From Flavobacteriales bacterium (GTDB taxonomy: Bacteria > Bacteroidota > Bacteroidia > Flavobacteriales_D > Crocinitomicaceae): a stretch of DNA of 64,000 nucleotides. The stretch is taken from positions 1 to 64,000 of the forward strand of contig JAKSBJ010000078.1 of NCBI GenBank assembly GCA_022361195.1, written 5' to 3'. The notes under the pieces are model-generated. The model made no database searches. It worked only from the letters and a program-made list of their open reading frames with translations, and was not told the DNA's origin. Made by a program: the position numbers and the translations under genes. Shown piece by piece: positions 50,816 to 59,269 of this stretch (positions are counted from its first letter, which is position 1; the number at the start of each line of letters is the position of its first letter).

Positions 50816-51911
50816 TTTGAATCAATTTATAGGCAATTCCAAATTCAAGATAATCAGCTTTGGCAAAATTGGCCTTTATAGCTACCGAACCGTAAAAACG
50901 TTGACTAAAATGGTATTGAAATCCTGTACGCTTATACACTTTTCCGGCTACGTCAATTTTATCGTAAAGGTAAACTCCTCCTCCAAAGAATAAAGCTGAC
51001 TTATGAAAATAGACCACTGCTCCGGCATAAAGTCCCAACTGTAAAGTATTTCCAATGGTATAGTTTGAATTGGCATAGTAGTAGCGGTTTGCTTCATTAT
51101 AGATAAGGTCCGTTGAAGTTTCAAAGCCCCACTTTAGTCCTGGACGATACACATAAGAAAATCGACTAGCCAAAACTGGGTAACGTTTGGCTTCGAGCGG
51201 AACAGCGCTTACCTCCTTGACACTACCAATTAGCTCTGCCGAAAAAGTGTGATCGGCATATTGGTTAAACACATCTTTTTTGTTTAATCCAACATTTTTG
51301 GACTGACGTTTTCGTTCATCGAAATTGTATCCAACATTCACAAAAAAATTCGGGCAATTGATTCCTAAATTGGGGTACTGTATTGAGCCGTTGGAAAAGT
51401 GTACAAAACTAATTCCTAGTCCATAATGGAATTTCTTTAAGTAATGGCTGACATTAAATTGCATCTCAAACTTTGAATTCAAGTGAGATCCAATGGCATT
51501 GTTTTTAGGGTTTTCAAACTTGTCATAGTGTTTGGTTATCCAGGCAATACCTGTTCCAATTGAATAATCCAAAAAGAGATTAGATCGAGTTGAAAAAATG
51601 GGAAAAACATAGGTTTTGGTTAGCGCAAAGTTACTTCCCAAAACATCGGGATTACCAAAATTAAAATAGCTCACATTCAGCGCTTTCATGGGGTACTTTA
51701 GGCGCTTACTCAAGGCTGATGTGTCTTGGTTTTGTCTTAAAACGGAGACTTCAAATGCAAAAGGATTTTTTTGGATAAGGTGAACCATATTGGCTCGGTG
51801 AGCCAATAAAATTCCGGTAGAACTCTTTGCAGACACAAAATAGCCGTACTCTTTTTGGGAAAAAGAGCAGAGGGGTAAAATGAGTAATATTGTAATAAAA
51901 ATACGTAACAC
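50808..51911 (-). CDS. PagL-like lipid A 3-O-deacylase (acyloxyacyl hydrolase)
   Basis: 367 residues from GTG 51911; no in-frame ATG exists nearby. Signal peptide MLRIFITILLILPLCSFSQ. The catalytic PagL signature FVHFSNGSIQYPNLGIN is present (His, Ser and Asn; usual form HxSN...PNxGxN), embedded in barrel strands. Relatives remove a 3-O-acyl chain from lipid A at the outer membrane. At ~367 residues it is longer than Salmonella PagL (~170), as common for Bacteroidota versions with an added barrel. It is first of a three-gene minus-strand operon. Confidence 0.88.
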   Translation of the reverse strand: MLRIFITILLILPLCSFSQKEYGYFVSAKSSTGILLAHRANMVHLIQKNPFAFEVSVLRQNQDTSALSKRLKYPMKALNVSYFNFGNPDVLGSNFALTKTYVFPIFSTRSNLFLDYSIGTGIAWITKHYDKFENPKNNAIGSHLNSKFEMQFNVSHYLKKFHYGLGISFVHFSNGSIQYPNLGINCPNFFVNVGYNFDERKRQSKNVGLNKKDVFNQYADHTFSAELIGSVKEVSAVPLEAKRYPVLASRFSYVYRPGLKWGFETSTDLIYNEANRYYYANSNYTIGNTLQLGLYAGAVVYFHKSALFFGGGVYLYDKIDVAGKVYKRTGFQYHFSQRFYGSVAIKANFAKADYLEFGIAYKLIQSE

Positions 51912-51918
51912 TGCGGGT

Positions 51919-51926
51919 CAAATATA
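51919..51926 (-). promoter_or_regulatory. -7 element TATATTTG for the PagL-like operon
   Basis: A full TAnnTTTG on the minus strand, ending 7 nt before GTG 51911. The transcript would be nearly leaderless. No -33 TTG was found. Confidence 0.45.
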
Positions 51927-51982
51927 GACGAATAGTATAATTTCGGTACGATTTTAGAGTTAGATTATCCAATTGAATTTAA

Positions 51983-52903
51983 ATGAAGAAAACAGGCTTG
52001 TTTTTGCTGTGTATTGTTCTTTCTTTCTCGGGAAAGGGTTTCGATTCATATTTGGGGTGGTCGGCCGGATTAAGTTTTTCATTTGGGAATAAAATAAATC
52101 GTTTAGGGCTTCAACTGAGTGGTTACTATAATTACGGTTTTGCGCAAGCAAATGCGCAGTTTGTCTACTATCACAATTTTCGTTCCATTGCTACCCGAAA
52201 TAAAGGCTCTGAACTACAGGCGGGTCTTGGACTTGAACTTGGCTTTGGACGTGAAGACTCAGTTCGCAATGCCTTTGTGGGATTGGGTGAAAATAATATG
52301 CAACATATTTATTCGGTAGGATATTCATATATGCGTTATTGGGATCGTTTAGAGACAAGCCAGGCAGGGGGGATGTTTTCTGTGAATATTGATGATTTTA
52401 GATTGTTGATAGAAAATGACCTTTTTGGTGCTGGTGAAGGGTGGAGAGATCATTTTAGAACGGGGGCTTTTTTGATTGAATATCAGTATGACCTCATGCG
52501 GTTTTCAACTGCTGTTGTATTGTGGACAGGTGATTATGTGGGCTGTAAGGTGGTAGAGGACGATACACTTTACCCTTGTCGTTTTGGTTATCGTTTGCAG
52601 GAAGGGTCAAAATTTGGAAATCGCTCAGCCGGATTATTCAGTTTTAGAGCCGAATATTTATTGCCATTTAATCAACGTCCTCGAATTGATGTTGGAGTAG
52701 ATTCTGAAAAGGTCCGCAATTTATTTCAAAACCGACTAATTCATGATCAGCCTTTTTTTCCACGAAGTTGGATTCGCCGAACTCCGCCACATATTCCTAT
52801 GTTGCAAGAAGATGGTAGCCAATTCCTATTTCGTGAGGGACAAAAAGTTCGCCCTGCTTCTTTTTATTACAATTTGGGCTTAAACAACATGCCTTTTTAT
52901 TAA
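51983..52903 (+). CDS. stand-alone Ntox23-like beta-rich secreted protein
   Basis: 306 residues; signal peptide MKKTGLFLLCIVLSFSGKGF. The first ~120 residues are alternating beta-strands (LGLQLSGYYNYGFAQANAQF, LQAGLGLELGFGRED). The segment FRLLIENDLFGAGEGW, RDHFRTGAFLIEYQYDLMRF fits the polymorphic-toxin type 23 (Ntox23) pattern ENDxF...D(R/H)xRT as I recall it. There is no N-terminal delivery module, no repeat scaffold and no downstream immunity-like gene, so toxin action is not supported; the fold may be a small outer-membrane beta-barrel. Divergent from the PagL-like operon. Confidence 0.8.
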   Translation: MKKTGLFLLCIVLSFSGKGFDSYLGWSAGLSFSFGNKINRLGLQLSGYYNYGFAQANAQFVYYHNFRSIATRNKGSELQAGLGLELGFGREDSVRNAFVGLGENNMQHIYSVGYSYMRYWDRLETSQAGGMFSVNIDDFRLLIENDLFGAGEGWRDHFRTGAFLIEYQYDLMRFSTAVVLWTGDYVGCKVVEDDTLYPCRFGYRLQEGSKFGNRSAGLFSFRAEYLLPFNQRPRIDVGVDSEKVRNLFQNRLIHDQPFFPRSWIRRTPPHIPMLQEDGSQFLFREGQKVRPASFYYNLGLNNMPFY

Positions 52904-53020
52904 AGGTTCAACGTTTTGATTGGCAGTTGGTTGATTGGAGTGTTCAAATGATAAATCAAAGGATGAAAGCCTTCAAAATAAAATAAACCGTACCTTAGAT
53001 TTTTAAAGAAATCAGAAAGG

Positions 53021-54562
53021 ATGTCGTCCAAATTAGATCAATTAAACAGTAAAATAGAAGAGGCTCTTCAAGGAGGTGGAGAGGAACGAATTAATTCTCA
53101 GCACAATAGAGGTAAATTAACCGCTCGTGAACGAATTAGTCTTTTGTTAGATGAAGGTACTTTTGAGGAAATTGGAATGTTGGCCAAGCACCGTTCGGAG
53201 AACTTTGGTTTAGGAAATCAAAAGTTTTTAGGGGATGGTGTTATTACCGGTTACGGAATGGTTAATGGACGTCCAATTTATGTTTTTGCTCAGGATTTTA
53301 CTGTTTTTGGAGGTTCTTTGGCTGAGGTTCACGCCAAAAAAATTGTCCGAATCATGGATTTGGCTCTTAAAAATGGAGTTCCGTTGATTGGTTTAAATGA
53401 TTCTGGTGGAGCCCGAATTCAGGAGGGAGTTGTTTCTCTTGGAGGCTATGCCGATATTTTTTACAGAAACACAATGGCTTCAGGGGTAATTCCTCAAATT
53501 TCTGCCATTATGGGACCATGCGCTGGTGGAGCAGTTTATTCTCCGGCATTGACTGATTTTATTTATATGGTTCAGGATACTTCTTTCATGTTTGTTACTG
53601 GACCAAATGTGGTAAAAACCGTTACGCATGAAGAAGTAAGCTCGGAGGAATTAGGTGGAGCATCTACCCATTCTCAAAAATCGGGAGTAGCTCATTTCTC
53701 TGTAAAGAATGACTTAAAATGCATTAACGATATCAAAAAACTTTTGTCTTACCTACCGCAAAACTGTGAAGAGGAATCGCCGCGTTATGCTTATGAAGGA
53801 GGAAGTGAGAGAAGAGAAAAACTCAATGATATTATCCCTGAAAATGCTAATACACCTTATGACATTAAAGAAGTTATTGAGGAATTGGTTGATGAAGGGT
53901 CTTTCTACGAAGTACATTCTGAATATGCACAAAACATCGTAGTAGGTTTTGCCTTCTTAGAAGGAAAAAGTATTGGAGTTGTTGCCAACCAACCTGCCTT
54001 TTTAGCTGGAGTTTTGGATAACGATTCTTCTGCCAAAGCTGGACGTTTTGTTCGTTTTTGTGACTCCTTTAACATTCCGTTATTAGTATTAGAAGATGTA
54101 CCAGGATTTTTACCTGGAACAGATCAGGAGTGGAATGGAATCATTAACAACGGAGCTAAATTGTTGTACGCATTCTGCGAAGCCACCGTGCCAAGAGTTA
54201 CCGTTATTACGCGTAAGGCCTATGGTGGTGCTTATGACGTAATGAATTCAAAGCACATTGGTGCCGACATGAACTATGCGTGGCCTACTGCCGAAATTGC
54301 GGTAATGGGAGCTAAAGGTGCTGCTGAAATTATCTTTAAAAAGGAAATTGCTTCAGCTGATGATCCTGCCGCTAAATTGGCGGAGAAAGAACAAGAGTAC
54401 GCCGATCTTTTTGCAAATCCTTATGCGGCAGCAGAACATGGATTTGTTGATGAAGTGATTGAGCCTGCCCAAACACGTCAAAAACTGGTTCGCGCATTCG
54501 AAATCCTTAAAAATAAGGTAGATAAACTTCCGCGTAAAAAGCACGGAAACATTCCTCTTTAG
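53021..54562 (+). CDS. biotin-dependent acyl-CoA carboxylase, carboxyltransferase subunit (PccB/MmdA type)
   Basis: 513 residues, normal PccB size. Crotonase-fold carboxyltransferase halves are both present: GGSLAEVHAKKIVRIMDLAL, LNDSGGARIQEGVVSLGGYA, IMGPCAGGAVYSPALTDFIY in the first and the GVVANQPAFLAGVLDNDSSA, VPGFLPGTDQEWNGIINNGA, ITRKAYGGAYDVMNSKHIGA series in the second. It transfers CO2 from biotin to propionyl-CoA (or related acyl-CoA). The biotin-carboxylase and carrier genes are not in the window. An AGAAAGG tract precedes ATG 53021. Cytosolic. Confidence 0.94.
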   Translation: MSSKLDQLNSKIEEALQGGGEERINSQHNRGKLTARERISLLLDEGTFEEIGMLAKHRSENFGLGNQKFLGDGVITGYGMVNGRPIYVFAQDFTVFGGSLAEVHAKKIVRIMDLALKNGVPLIGLNDSGGARIQEGVVSLGGYADIFYRNTMASGVIPQISAIMGPCAGGAVYSPALTDFIYMVQDTSFMFVTGPNVVKTVTHEEVSSEELGGASTHSQKSGVAHFSVKNDLKCINDIKKLLSYLPQNCEEESPRYAYEGGSERREKLNDIIPENANTPYDIKEVIEELVDEGSFYEVHSEYAQNIVVGFAFLEGKSIGVVANQPAFLAGVLDNDSSAKAGRFVRFCDSFNIPLLVLEDVPGFLPGTDQEWNGIINNGAKLLYAFCEATVPRVTVITRKAYGGAYDVMNSKHIGADMNYAWPTAEIAVMGAKGAAEIIFKKEIASADDPAAKLAEKEQEYADLFANPYAAAEHGFVDEVIEPAQTRQKLVRAFEILKNKVDKLPRKKHGNIPL

Positions 54563-54669
54563 GGTCGACAAAAAAATATTTGTCCTTTTTTTCTAATCGA
54601 TTAAACCTTTTTCATCATAGAGGGTCTTAGCCGTGTATGCCTTGTATTGAGGTTAAAACTAAGATCCAA

Positions 54670-55455
54670 ATGAAGACAATTTTGTTGATAGCGGTGATGG
54701 CCATTAGCCTTCATCTCACTGCCCAACTCTCGGGTGAAATTTCCTACACCACCAAAGTTAATATGCACAAAAAACTTCCACCCGGAGAAAGAGGGGAGCG
54801 GATGAAAGAGTGGATGCCGGAATTTTCTGAATTTAAAAATCAACTTTTATTTAGTACAGATGAGACCCTTTACCGCAATGTGGTAGAGGAGGAAGATGAC
54901 AATTTATTGCAGGAAGAGGAATTGTCTAAAGCGGAACGCAGAATGAAATGGGTTCAGCGCAGAATGGCCCCAGCCAATGATATTGTTTATTGTGATGTAA
55001 AGAATGGTTTGGTAGTGGAGAAGAAAGAGTTCATGGACAAAACTTTTTTAATTCGGGATACGCTAGAATTGGCCAAATGGAAAATTACCGGCGAACAAAA
55101 AGAGGTGTCAGGGATGAATTGCATGAAAGCCGTTTACATTCCTGATGATGGTGATACAACTAAAATAGAAGTTTGGTTTACACCCGAAATTCCAGTTTCC
55201 AGTGGTCCGGCGGGTTATGGTGGCTTACCTGGTTTGATTCTTCATTTGGATGTGGATGAAGGGGCTATTCAAATTTCGGTTTCAAACATCGTGATGCGTG
55301 AATTAGAGAAAGGCGAGATTAAAGAACCCAAAAAGGGGAAAGAAGTTACGCAGGAAGAGTTTGAGGAAATCCGCAGAAAGAAAATGGAAGAGCAACGTCA
55401 AATGCATGGCGGAAGAGGAGGCCCCGGACGTGGTGGTCCACCGGCTCATCGTTAA
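54670..55455 (+). CDS. GLPGLI-family secreted protein (copy 1)
   Basis: 261 residues from ATG 54670, which opens the signal peptide MKTILLIAVMAISLHLTAQ (an in-frame ATG 11 codons upstream adds hydrophilic residues). GEISYTTKVNMHKKLPPGE starts the mature beta-sandwich-like domain, and SGPAGYGGLPGLILHLDVDE carries the family's GLPGLI motif. The C-terminus is basic and Gly/Arg-rich (GGRGGPGRGGPPAHR). Function is unknown; GLPGLI proteins are typically encoded beside TonB-dependent-type receptors, as here. A paralogue follows 97 bp downstream. Confidence 0.93.
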   Translation: MKTILLIAVMAISLHLTAQLSGEISYTTKVNMHKKLPPGERGERMKEWMPEFSEFKNQLLFSTDETLYRNVVEEEDDNLLQEEELSKAERRMKWVQRRMAPANDIVYCDVKNGLVVEKKEFMDKTFLIRDTLELAKWKITGEQKEVSGMNCMKAVYIPDDGDTTKIEVWFTPEIPVSSGPAGYGGLPGLILHLDVDEGAIQISVSNIVMRELEKGEIKEPKKGKEVTQEEFEEIRRKKMEEQRQMHGGRGGPGRGGPPAHR

Positions 55456-55460
55456 AAGTG

Positions 55461-55498
55461 TTAACCTTTTTTAACCTCCCTTTAACCCGGCTTTAACC
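55461..55498 (+). promoter_or_regulatory. four phased TTAACC direct repeats, candidate response-regulator operator
   Basis: TTAACC occurs at 55461, 55471, 55482 and 55493, with start-to-start spacing of 10, 11 and 11 bp, so all copies face the same side of the helix. The last copy sits 21 nt before TAGTTTTG, at the place where a -33 TTG would be. Direct 6-7 bp repeats every ~11 bp are the usual site form of OmpR/PhoB-family regulators. Confidence 0.55.
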
Positions 55499-55519
55499 TT
55501 TTTAAGGCGCTTATTGAAA

Positions 55520-55527
55520 TAGTTTTG
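55520..55527 (+). promoter_or_regulatory. -7 element TAGTTTTG for GLPGLI copy 2 and receptor
   Basis: A full TAnnTTTG match, 24 nt before ATG 55552. No TTG at the -33 position; the fourth TTAACC repeat occupies it. Confidence 0.5.
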
Positions 55528-55551
55528 ACCTGAGAATTAAAACATAAAAAA

Positions 55552-56313
55552 ATGAAAACTATTCTATTAACATTTAGCGCTTTCCTGACAGTCATCTCAA
55601 TGGCACAAACGGAGGGAGAAGTAAAGTATACAACTAAAATTGACATGCATGCTCAACTTCCTGAAGGGGAAAATACAGAGATGTTAAAATCCATGTTACC
55701 ACAGTATCAGGAAGAAAAAAGCACTTTGTTGTTTACAACAGAAGAGACTTTATACAAATCTGGAGGAACAGATGAAAGTGTGGAGAAACAAGAGACAGAC
55801 GATGATGATAATCAGGTTCAAATTAAGATTGAAATGTCTTCACCTGAAGAAAAAATTTATACCGATGTAGAAAACGGATTGGTGGTTCAGCAAAGAGATT
55901 TAATGGATAAAATCTTTCTAATCAAAGATACCATTGATCCGGCTGAATGGAAAATTACCGGAGAAACAAAAATGGTATCGGGATTAAGTTGCCAAAAAGC
56001 CACTTTAGAGTCAGAAGAAAATGGAGTAATTGAAGCTTGGTTTACAACACAAATTCCAGTTTCAAGCGGACCAGCCGGTTTGGGAGGCCTTCCGGGATTG
56101 ATTGTATATGTAAGCATGGATGATGGAAATGTGACCATGACGGCTACTCAAATTATTCCTCGCGAAATTGAAAAAGGAGAGATAGAAGCACCTAAAAAAG
56201 GGAAAGTGGTGACACGTGAAAAATATTTGGAGTTGGAGCAAAAGAAAATGGAGCAGATGAAGAAGCAATATGGAGGTGATGGAGACGGAAACATCATCAT
56301 GATTACCGAATAA
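55552..56313 (+). CDS. GLPGLI-family secreted protein (copy 2)
   Basis: 253 residues; signal peptide MKTILLTFSAFLTVISMAQ. The mature domain starts GEVKYTTKIDMHAQLPEGE, closely like copy 1, with the same IYTDVENGLVVQQRDLMDKI region and the motif SGPAGLGGLPGLIVYVSMDD. It differs in an acidic insert (SVEKQETDDDDNQVQIKIEM) and lacks the Gly/Arg tail. It ends 25 bp before the receptor gene, so the two are co-transcribed from the promoter with the TTAACC array. Confidence 0.93.
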   Translation: MKTILLTFSAFLTVISMAQTEGEVKYTTKIDMHAQLPEGENTEMLKSMLPQYQEEKSTLLFTTEETLYKSGGTDESVEKQETDDDDNQVQIKIEMSSPEEKIYTDVENGLVVQQRDLMDKIFLIKDTIDPAEWKITGETKMVSGLSCQKATLESEENGVIEAWFTTQIPVSSGPAGLGGLPGLIVYVSMDDGNVTMTATQIIPREIEKGEIEAPKKGKVVTREKYLELEQKKMEQMKKQYGGDGDGNIIMITE

Positions 56314-56338
56314 ACTAAAAAGTAATTAAGTACTAAAA

Positions 56339-59095
56339 ATGAAACGAATAATTCTTCTGTTTTTGATCGTTGTTGCCGGAGTGGCAAAAGGTCAATCAGT
56401 AAAAATTTACGGCCAAATTTTGGATTCTTTAGAAGGACCAATTCCAGGAGCAACCGTAATGTTGGTTGGAGCACAAGACTCCATCTTAAAATCCTTTTCA
56501 GTTTCGGATAAGGATGGACTGTTTACCTTTTCTAACATCAAAGCAGGAGAATATGTTTTTAAAGCATCCTTTTTTGGATACGATCCATACGAGCAAAGCT
56601 TATCAATTGGTAAAGGGTCGCAGGATACCAGTGTTGGTAAAATTCAGCTTCAGTCTAAAATGCTGAACAAGGTAACAGTTCAGGGACACTACATTCCCAT
56701 TCAAATTAAGGGAGATACCATTGAGTACGATTCAAGAGCCTTTGAAACCGGAGAACATGATGTAGTAGAAGACTTGTTGAATCAACTTCCTGGAATTGAG
56801 GTCAACGAAGATGGGTCGATTAAAGCTCAAGGAAAAGATGTCGATAAGATACTAGTTGACGGAGAAGAATTCTTTGCTGATGATCCAACTTTAGCGACCA
56901 AAAACCTTCCGGCTGAGGCGGTGGATAAGGTTCAGGTATTTGATAAACAGTCCGACATGGCTGAATTTACCGGGGTGGATGATGGGAATGAATCTACCAC
57001 CATTAATCTCAAACTTAAAGATTCACATAAAAAGGGAATGTTTGGAAATTTGGAAGCAGCCGGGGGGACAGATGCTCCTATCCATCAAAATGAGAGTTTT
57101 AACGATTATTTCCGTTATACAGCAAAAGGAAATGTCCATTATTTCAAGAAGAAATGGCAATTGTCTTTCATTGGAATGTCCAACAATGTCAACGAAACTG
57201 GTTTTAGTATTCGGGATTACATCAACTTTATGGGAGGAATCTCTAATATGATGCGCGATGGTGGAATGGGATTTGATTTGGGAAGTGGAATTGCAATTAA
57301 CACAGGTGGAGCGAATGATGGGTTTTTAAATACCAATGCTACAGGATTTAATTTCAATTATAAACCATCTAAACAAACGGTTTTAAATGCCAGTATCTTC
57401 TTTAATGGCTTTGATAAAACCTACAATAAAAACCTCGACCGTACCACCTATTTTGCTGATTCGTCACTGTTTACCAATGAAAGAGTAAATCAACGAAGTA
57501 CAACCATGAACAATCGTGGAAATCTCCACTTTGAACAAAAAATAGATTCCACCCATTTTATCAATGTCGATTTTTCGGGGAATTGGAATTTGGCAGACTA
57601 TTACAATGTCTCCTTGGTCAACAACTTTAATCCTCAAAATGCTTTAACGTCCGATTTTAGTACTGATCTTAATCAGGAGAATTTTAGCTATGATTATACT
57701 GCTGCAGCTGATTATCGAAAAAAGTTTGCCAAGGCAGGACGATACACTGGAGGAGGAGTTTCTTATGATGCTTCCAATAGTGATGCGAGTACTACTTTGG
57801 ATTATGTAAATCAACTCTATTTTGCTGGTGTTTCTACGGCTTTTAACATCAATCAAATTCAAGATATGATTGAAACCAGCGGGAATTTAAATGCCAATTG
57901 GATGTGGTCTGAGCCCTTAACAAAGAAAATGCTTCTTCAGACACAATATAACTATGTACGAAGAACGTCAGGTAGAGACAAAGATGTGTGGGATGTAGTT
58001 TCTGATGACCAAATTCCAAACGATTTTTTCTCGGCTGAGGCAGATTATTTATCTTTTAGACATCAGGCCGGATTAAAACACAAATACATCAGTAAAAATT
58101 TCCGAACCACAATTGGAGCAACGTACCAATATGTGAACCTTTCGGGCGATTCGATTTTCACTGCCGGACCTAAAGAGTTTCATTATGTAATGCCGTCAGT
58201 AAACATTCAGTGGGAGCCAAGTAAAAGCTCTGATATGCGAATTAATTATAGCACTTCTTTGACTTTGCCATCGCTCAATCAATTGCAGCCACTGCCTGAT
58301 AACTCTAACCCTTCTGAAGTGGTGCTTGGGAACACTAATTTGGAACCAGAGTACAATCATAACCTCATGTTCTCCTTCCACAAGTTTGATGAGTTTACTT
58401 TCACCCATTTCATGTTCCGTTTAAGTGGTGCTTATGTCACGAACAACATTACCTATTCACAAAATATCAATGAGTTTTTGATACGGGAAATCACACCAGA
58501 AAATTTGGGAGATGAAAAAAGCTTAAGCTCTTATTTGGCCTTAGGTTCGTCTTTGCATGCCATTCACATTAAGTTTAATGTATCTAACAACTCATCATTG
58601 TCTAACGGACTTATTATGTTGAACTCAGTGCAGGATCAATATACATCTTTTGCTACTACACCAACACTCAGCATTGAAAACATCAATAAAAAAGTACTTA
58701 GTGTTAGAGGTGGATTCACTTATACCTGGTCACAAAATAGTTATCAAAACAATGACTTCTTTAACAATACCTTTTCTAACTACAGTTACTTTGGAAACCT
58801 CAAACTCAAATTAAAAGACAGATGGGTGTTAAGCTCAGATATCAATCATTACTTCTATCCTGACTTTGAGGTGAATTCGCAGCAAGTTATTTTGGATGCT
58901 AAAATCGGAGTGAACCTGACTAAATCCAGAAAACTTCAACTGTACTTAGCCGGATATGATCTACTGAATCAAAATACGGGAATTAATCAATATTACCTAC
59001 AAAATATCTATGAAGAGGAAACAACCAGTACTCTTGCACGATATTTTATGTTAGGGTTTAAATATTCGTTCCAAAAGTTGGGAGCGTCTAAATAG
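56339..59095 (+). CDS. TonB-dependent-receptor-like outer-membrane protein
   Basis: 918 residues; signal peptide MKRIILLFLIVVAGVAKGQ. Residues ~22-105 form a carboxypeptidase-regulatory-like (CarboxypepD_reg) beta-sandwich (IYGQILDSLEGPIPGATVML). Then comes a plug-like domain (EDLLNQLPGIEVNEDGSIKA, KILVDGEEFFADDPTLATKN) and a large barrel to the end, with a terminal aromatic strand (YFMLGFKYSFQKLGAS). The usual plug/barrel match is close to the OMP_b-brl_3 group often found next to GLPGLI genes. No clear TonB box was seen. It should transport or display a ligand at the outer membrane; the substrate is unknown. The 25-bp gap to GLPGLI copy 2 indicates a shared transcript. Confidence 0.9.
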   Translation: MKRIILLFLIVVAGVAKGQSVKIYGQILDSLEGPIPGATVMLVGAQDSILKSFSVSDKDGLFTFSNIKAGEYVFKASFFGYDPYEQSLSIGKGSQDTSVGKIQLQSKMLNKVTVQGHYIPIQIKGDTIEYDSRAFETGEHDVVEDLLNQLPGIEVNEDGSIKAQGKDVDKILVDGEEFFADDPTLATKNLPAEAVDKVQVFDKQSDMAEFTGVDDGNESTTINLKLKDSHKKGMFGNLEAAGGTDAPIHQNESFNDYFRYTAKGNVHYFKKKWQLSFIGMSNNVNETGFSIRDYINFMGGISNMMRDGGMGFDLGSGIAINTGGANDGFLNTNATGFNFNYKPSKQTVLNASIFFNGFDKTYNKNLDRTTYFADSSLFTNERVNQRSTTMNNRGNLHFEQKIDSTHFINVDFSGNWNLADYYNVSLVNNFNPQNALTSDFSTDLNQENFSYDYTAAADYRKKFAKAGRYTGGGVSYDASNSDASTTLDYVNQLYFAGVSTAFNINQIQDMIETSGNLNANWMWSEPLTKKMLLQTQYNYVRRTSGRDKDVWDVVSDDQIPNDFFSAEADYLSFRHQAGLKHKYISKNFRTTIGATYQYVNLSGDSIFTAGPKEFHYVMPSVNIQWEPSKSSDMRINYSTSLTLPSLNQLQPLPDNSNPSEVVLGNTNLEPEYNHNLMFSFHKFDEFTFTHFMFRLSGAYVTNNITYSQNINEFLIREITPENLGDEKSLSSYLALGSSLHAIHIKFNVSNNSSLSNGLIMLNSVQDQYTSFATTPTLSIENINKKVLSVRGGFTYTWSQNSYQNNDFFNNTFSNYSYFGNLKLKLKDRWVLSSDINHYFYPDFEVNSQQVILDAKIGVNLTKSRKLQLYLAGYDLLNQNTGINQYYLQNIYEEETTSTLARYFMLGFKYSFQKLGASK

Positions 59096-59180
59096 CGGTA
59101 TCACCAAAAAATATACTGCTAGAATAGTAGGTTCTGAGCTTTATTTGTCAGAAAGCATTGCTCGGAGATTTTTTCATGTC

Positions 59181-59211
59181 GCCGTCCTCTTTTAAAGGGG
59201 GCGGCTTTTTT
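59181..59211 (+). terminator. intrinsic terminator after the receptor gene
   Basis: Stem GCCG(T)CC / GG(G)GCGGC with short loop, followed by a T6 tract. Confidence 0.8.
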
Positions 59212-59269
59212 GCTTAAAGATGCAATAAATGAATAATGTTTACATTCGTTCACTTCAAACAATGAAATT

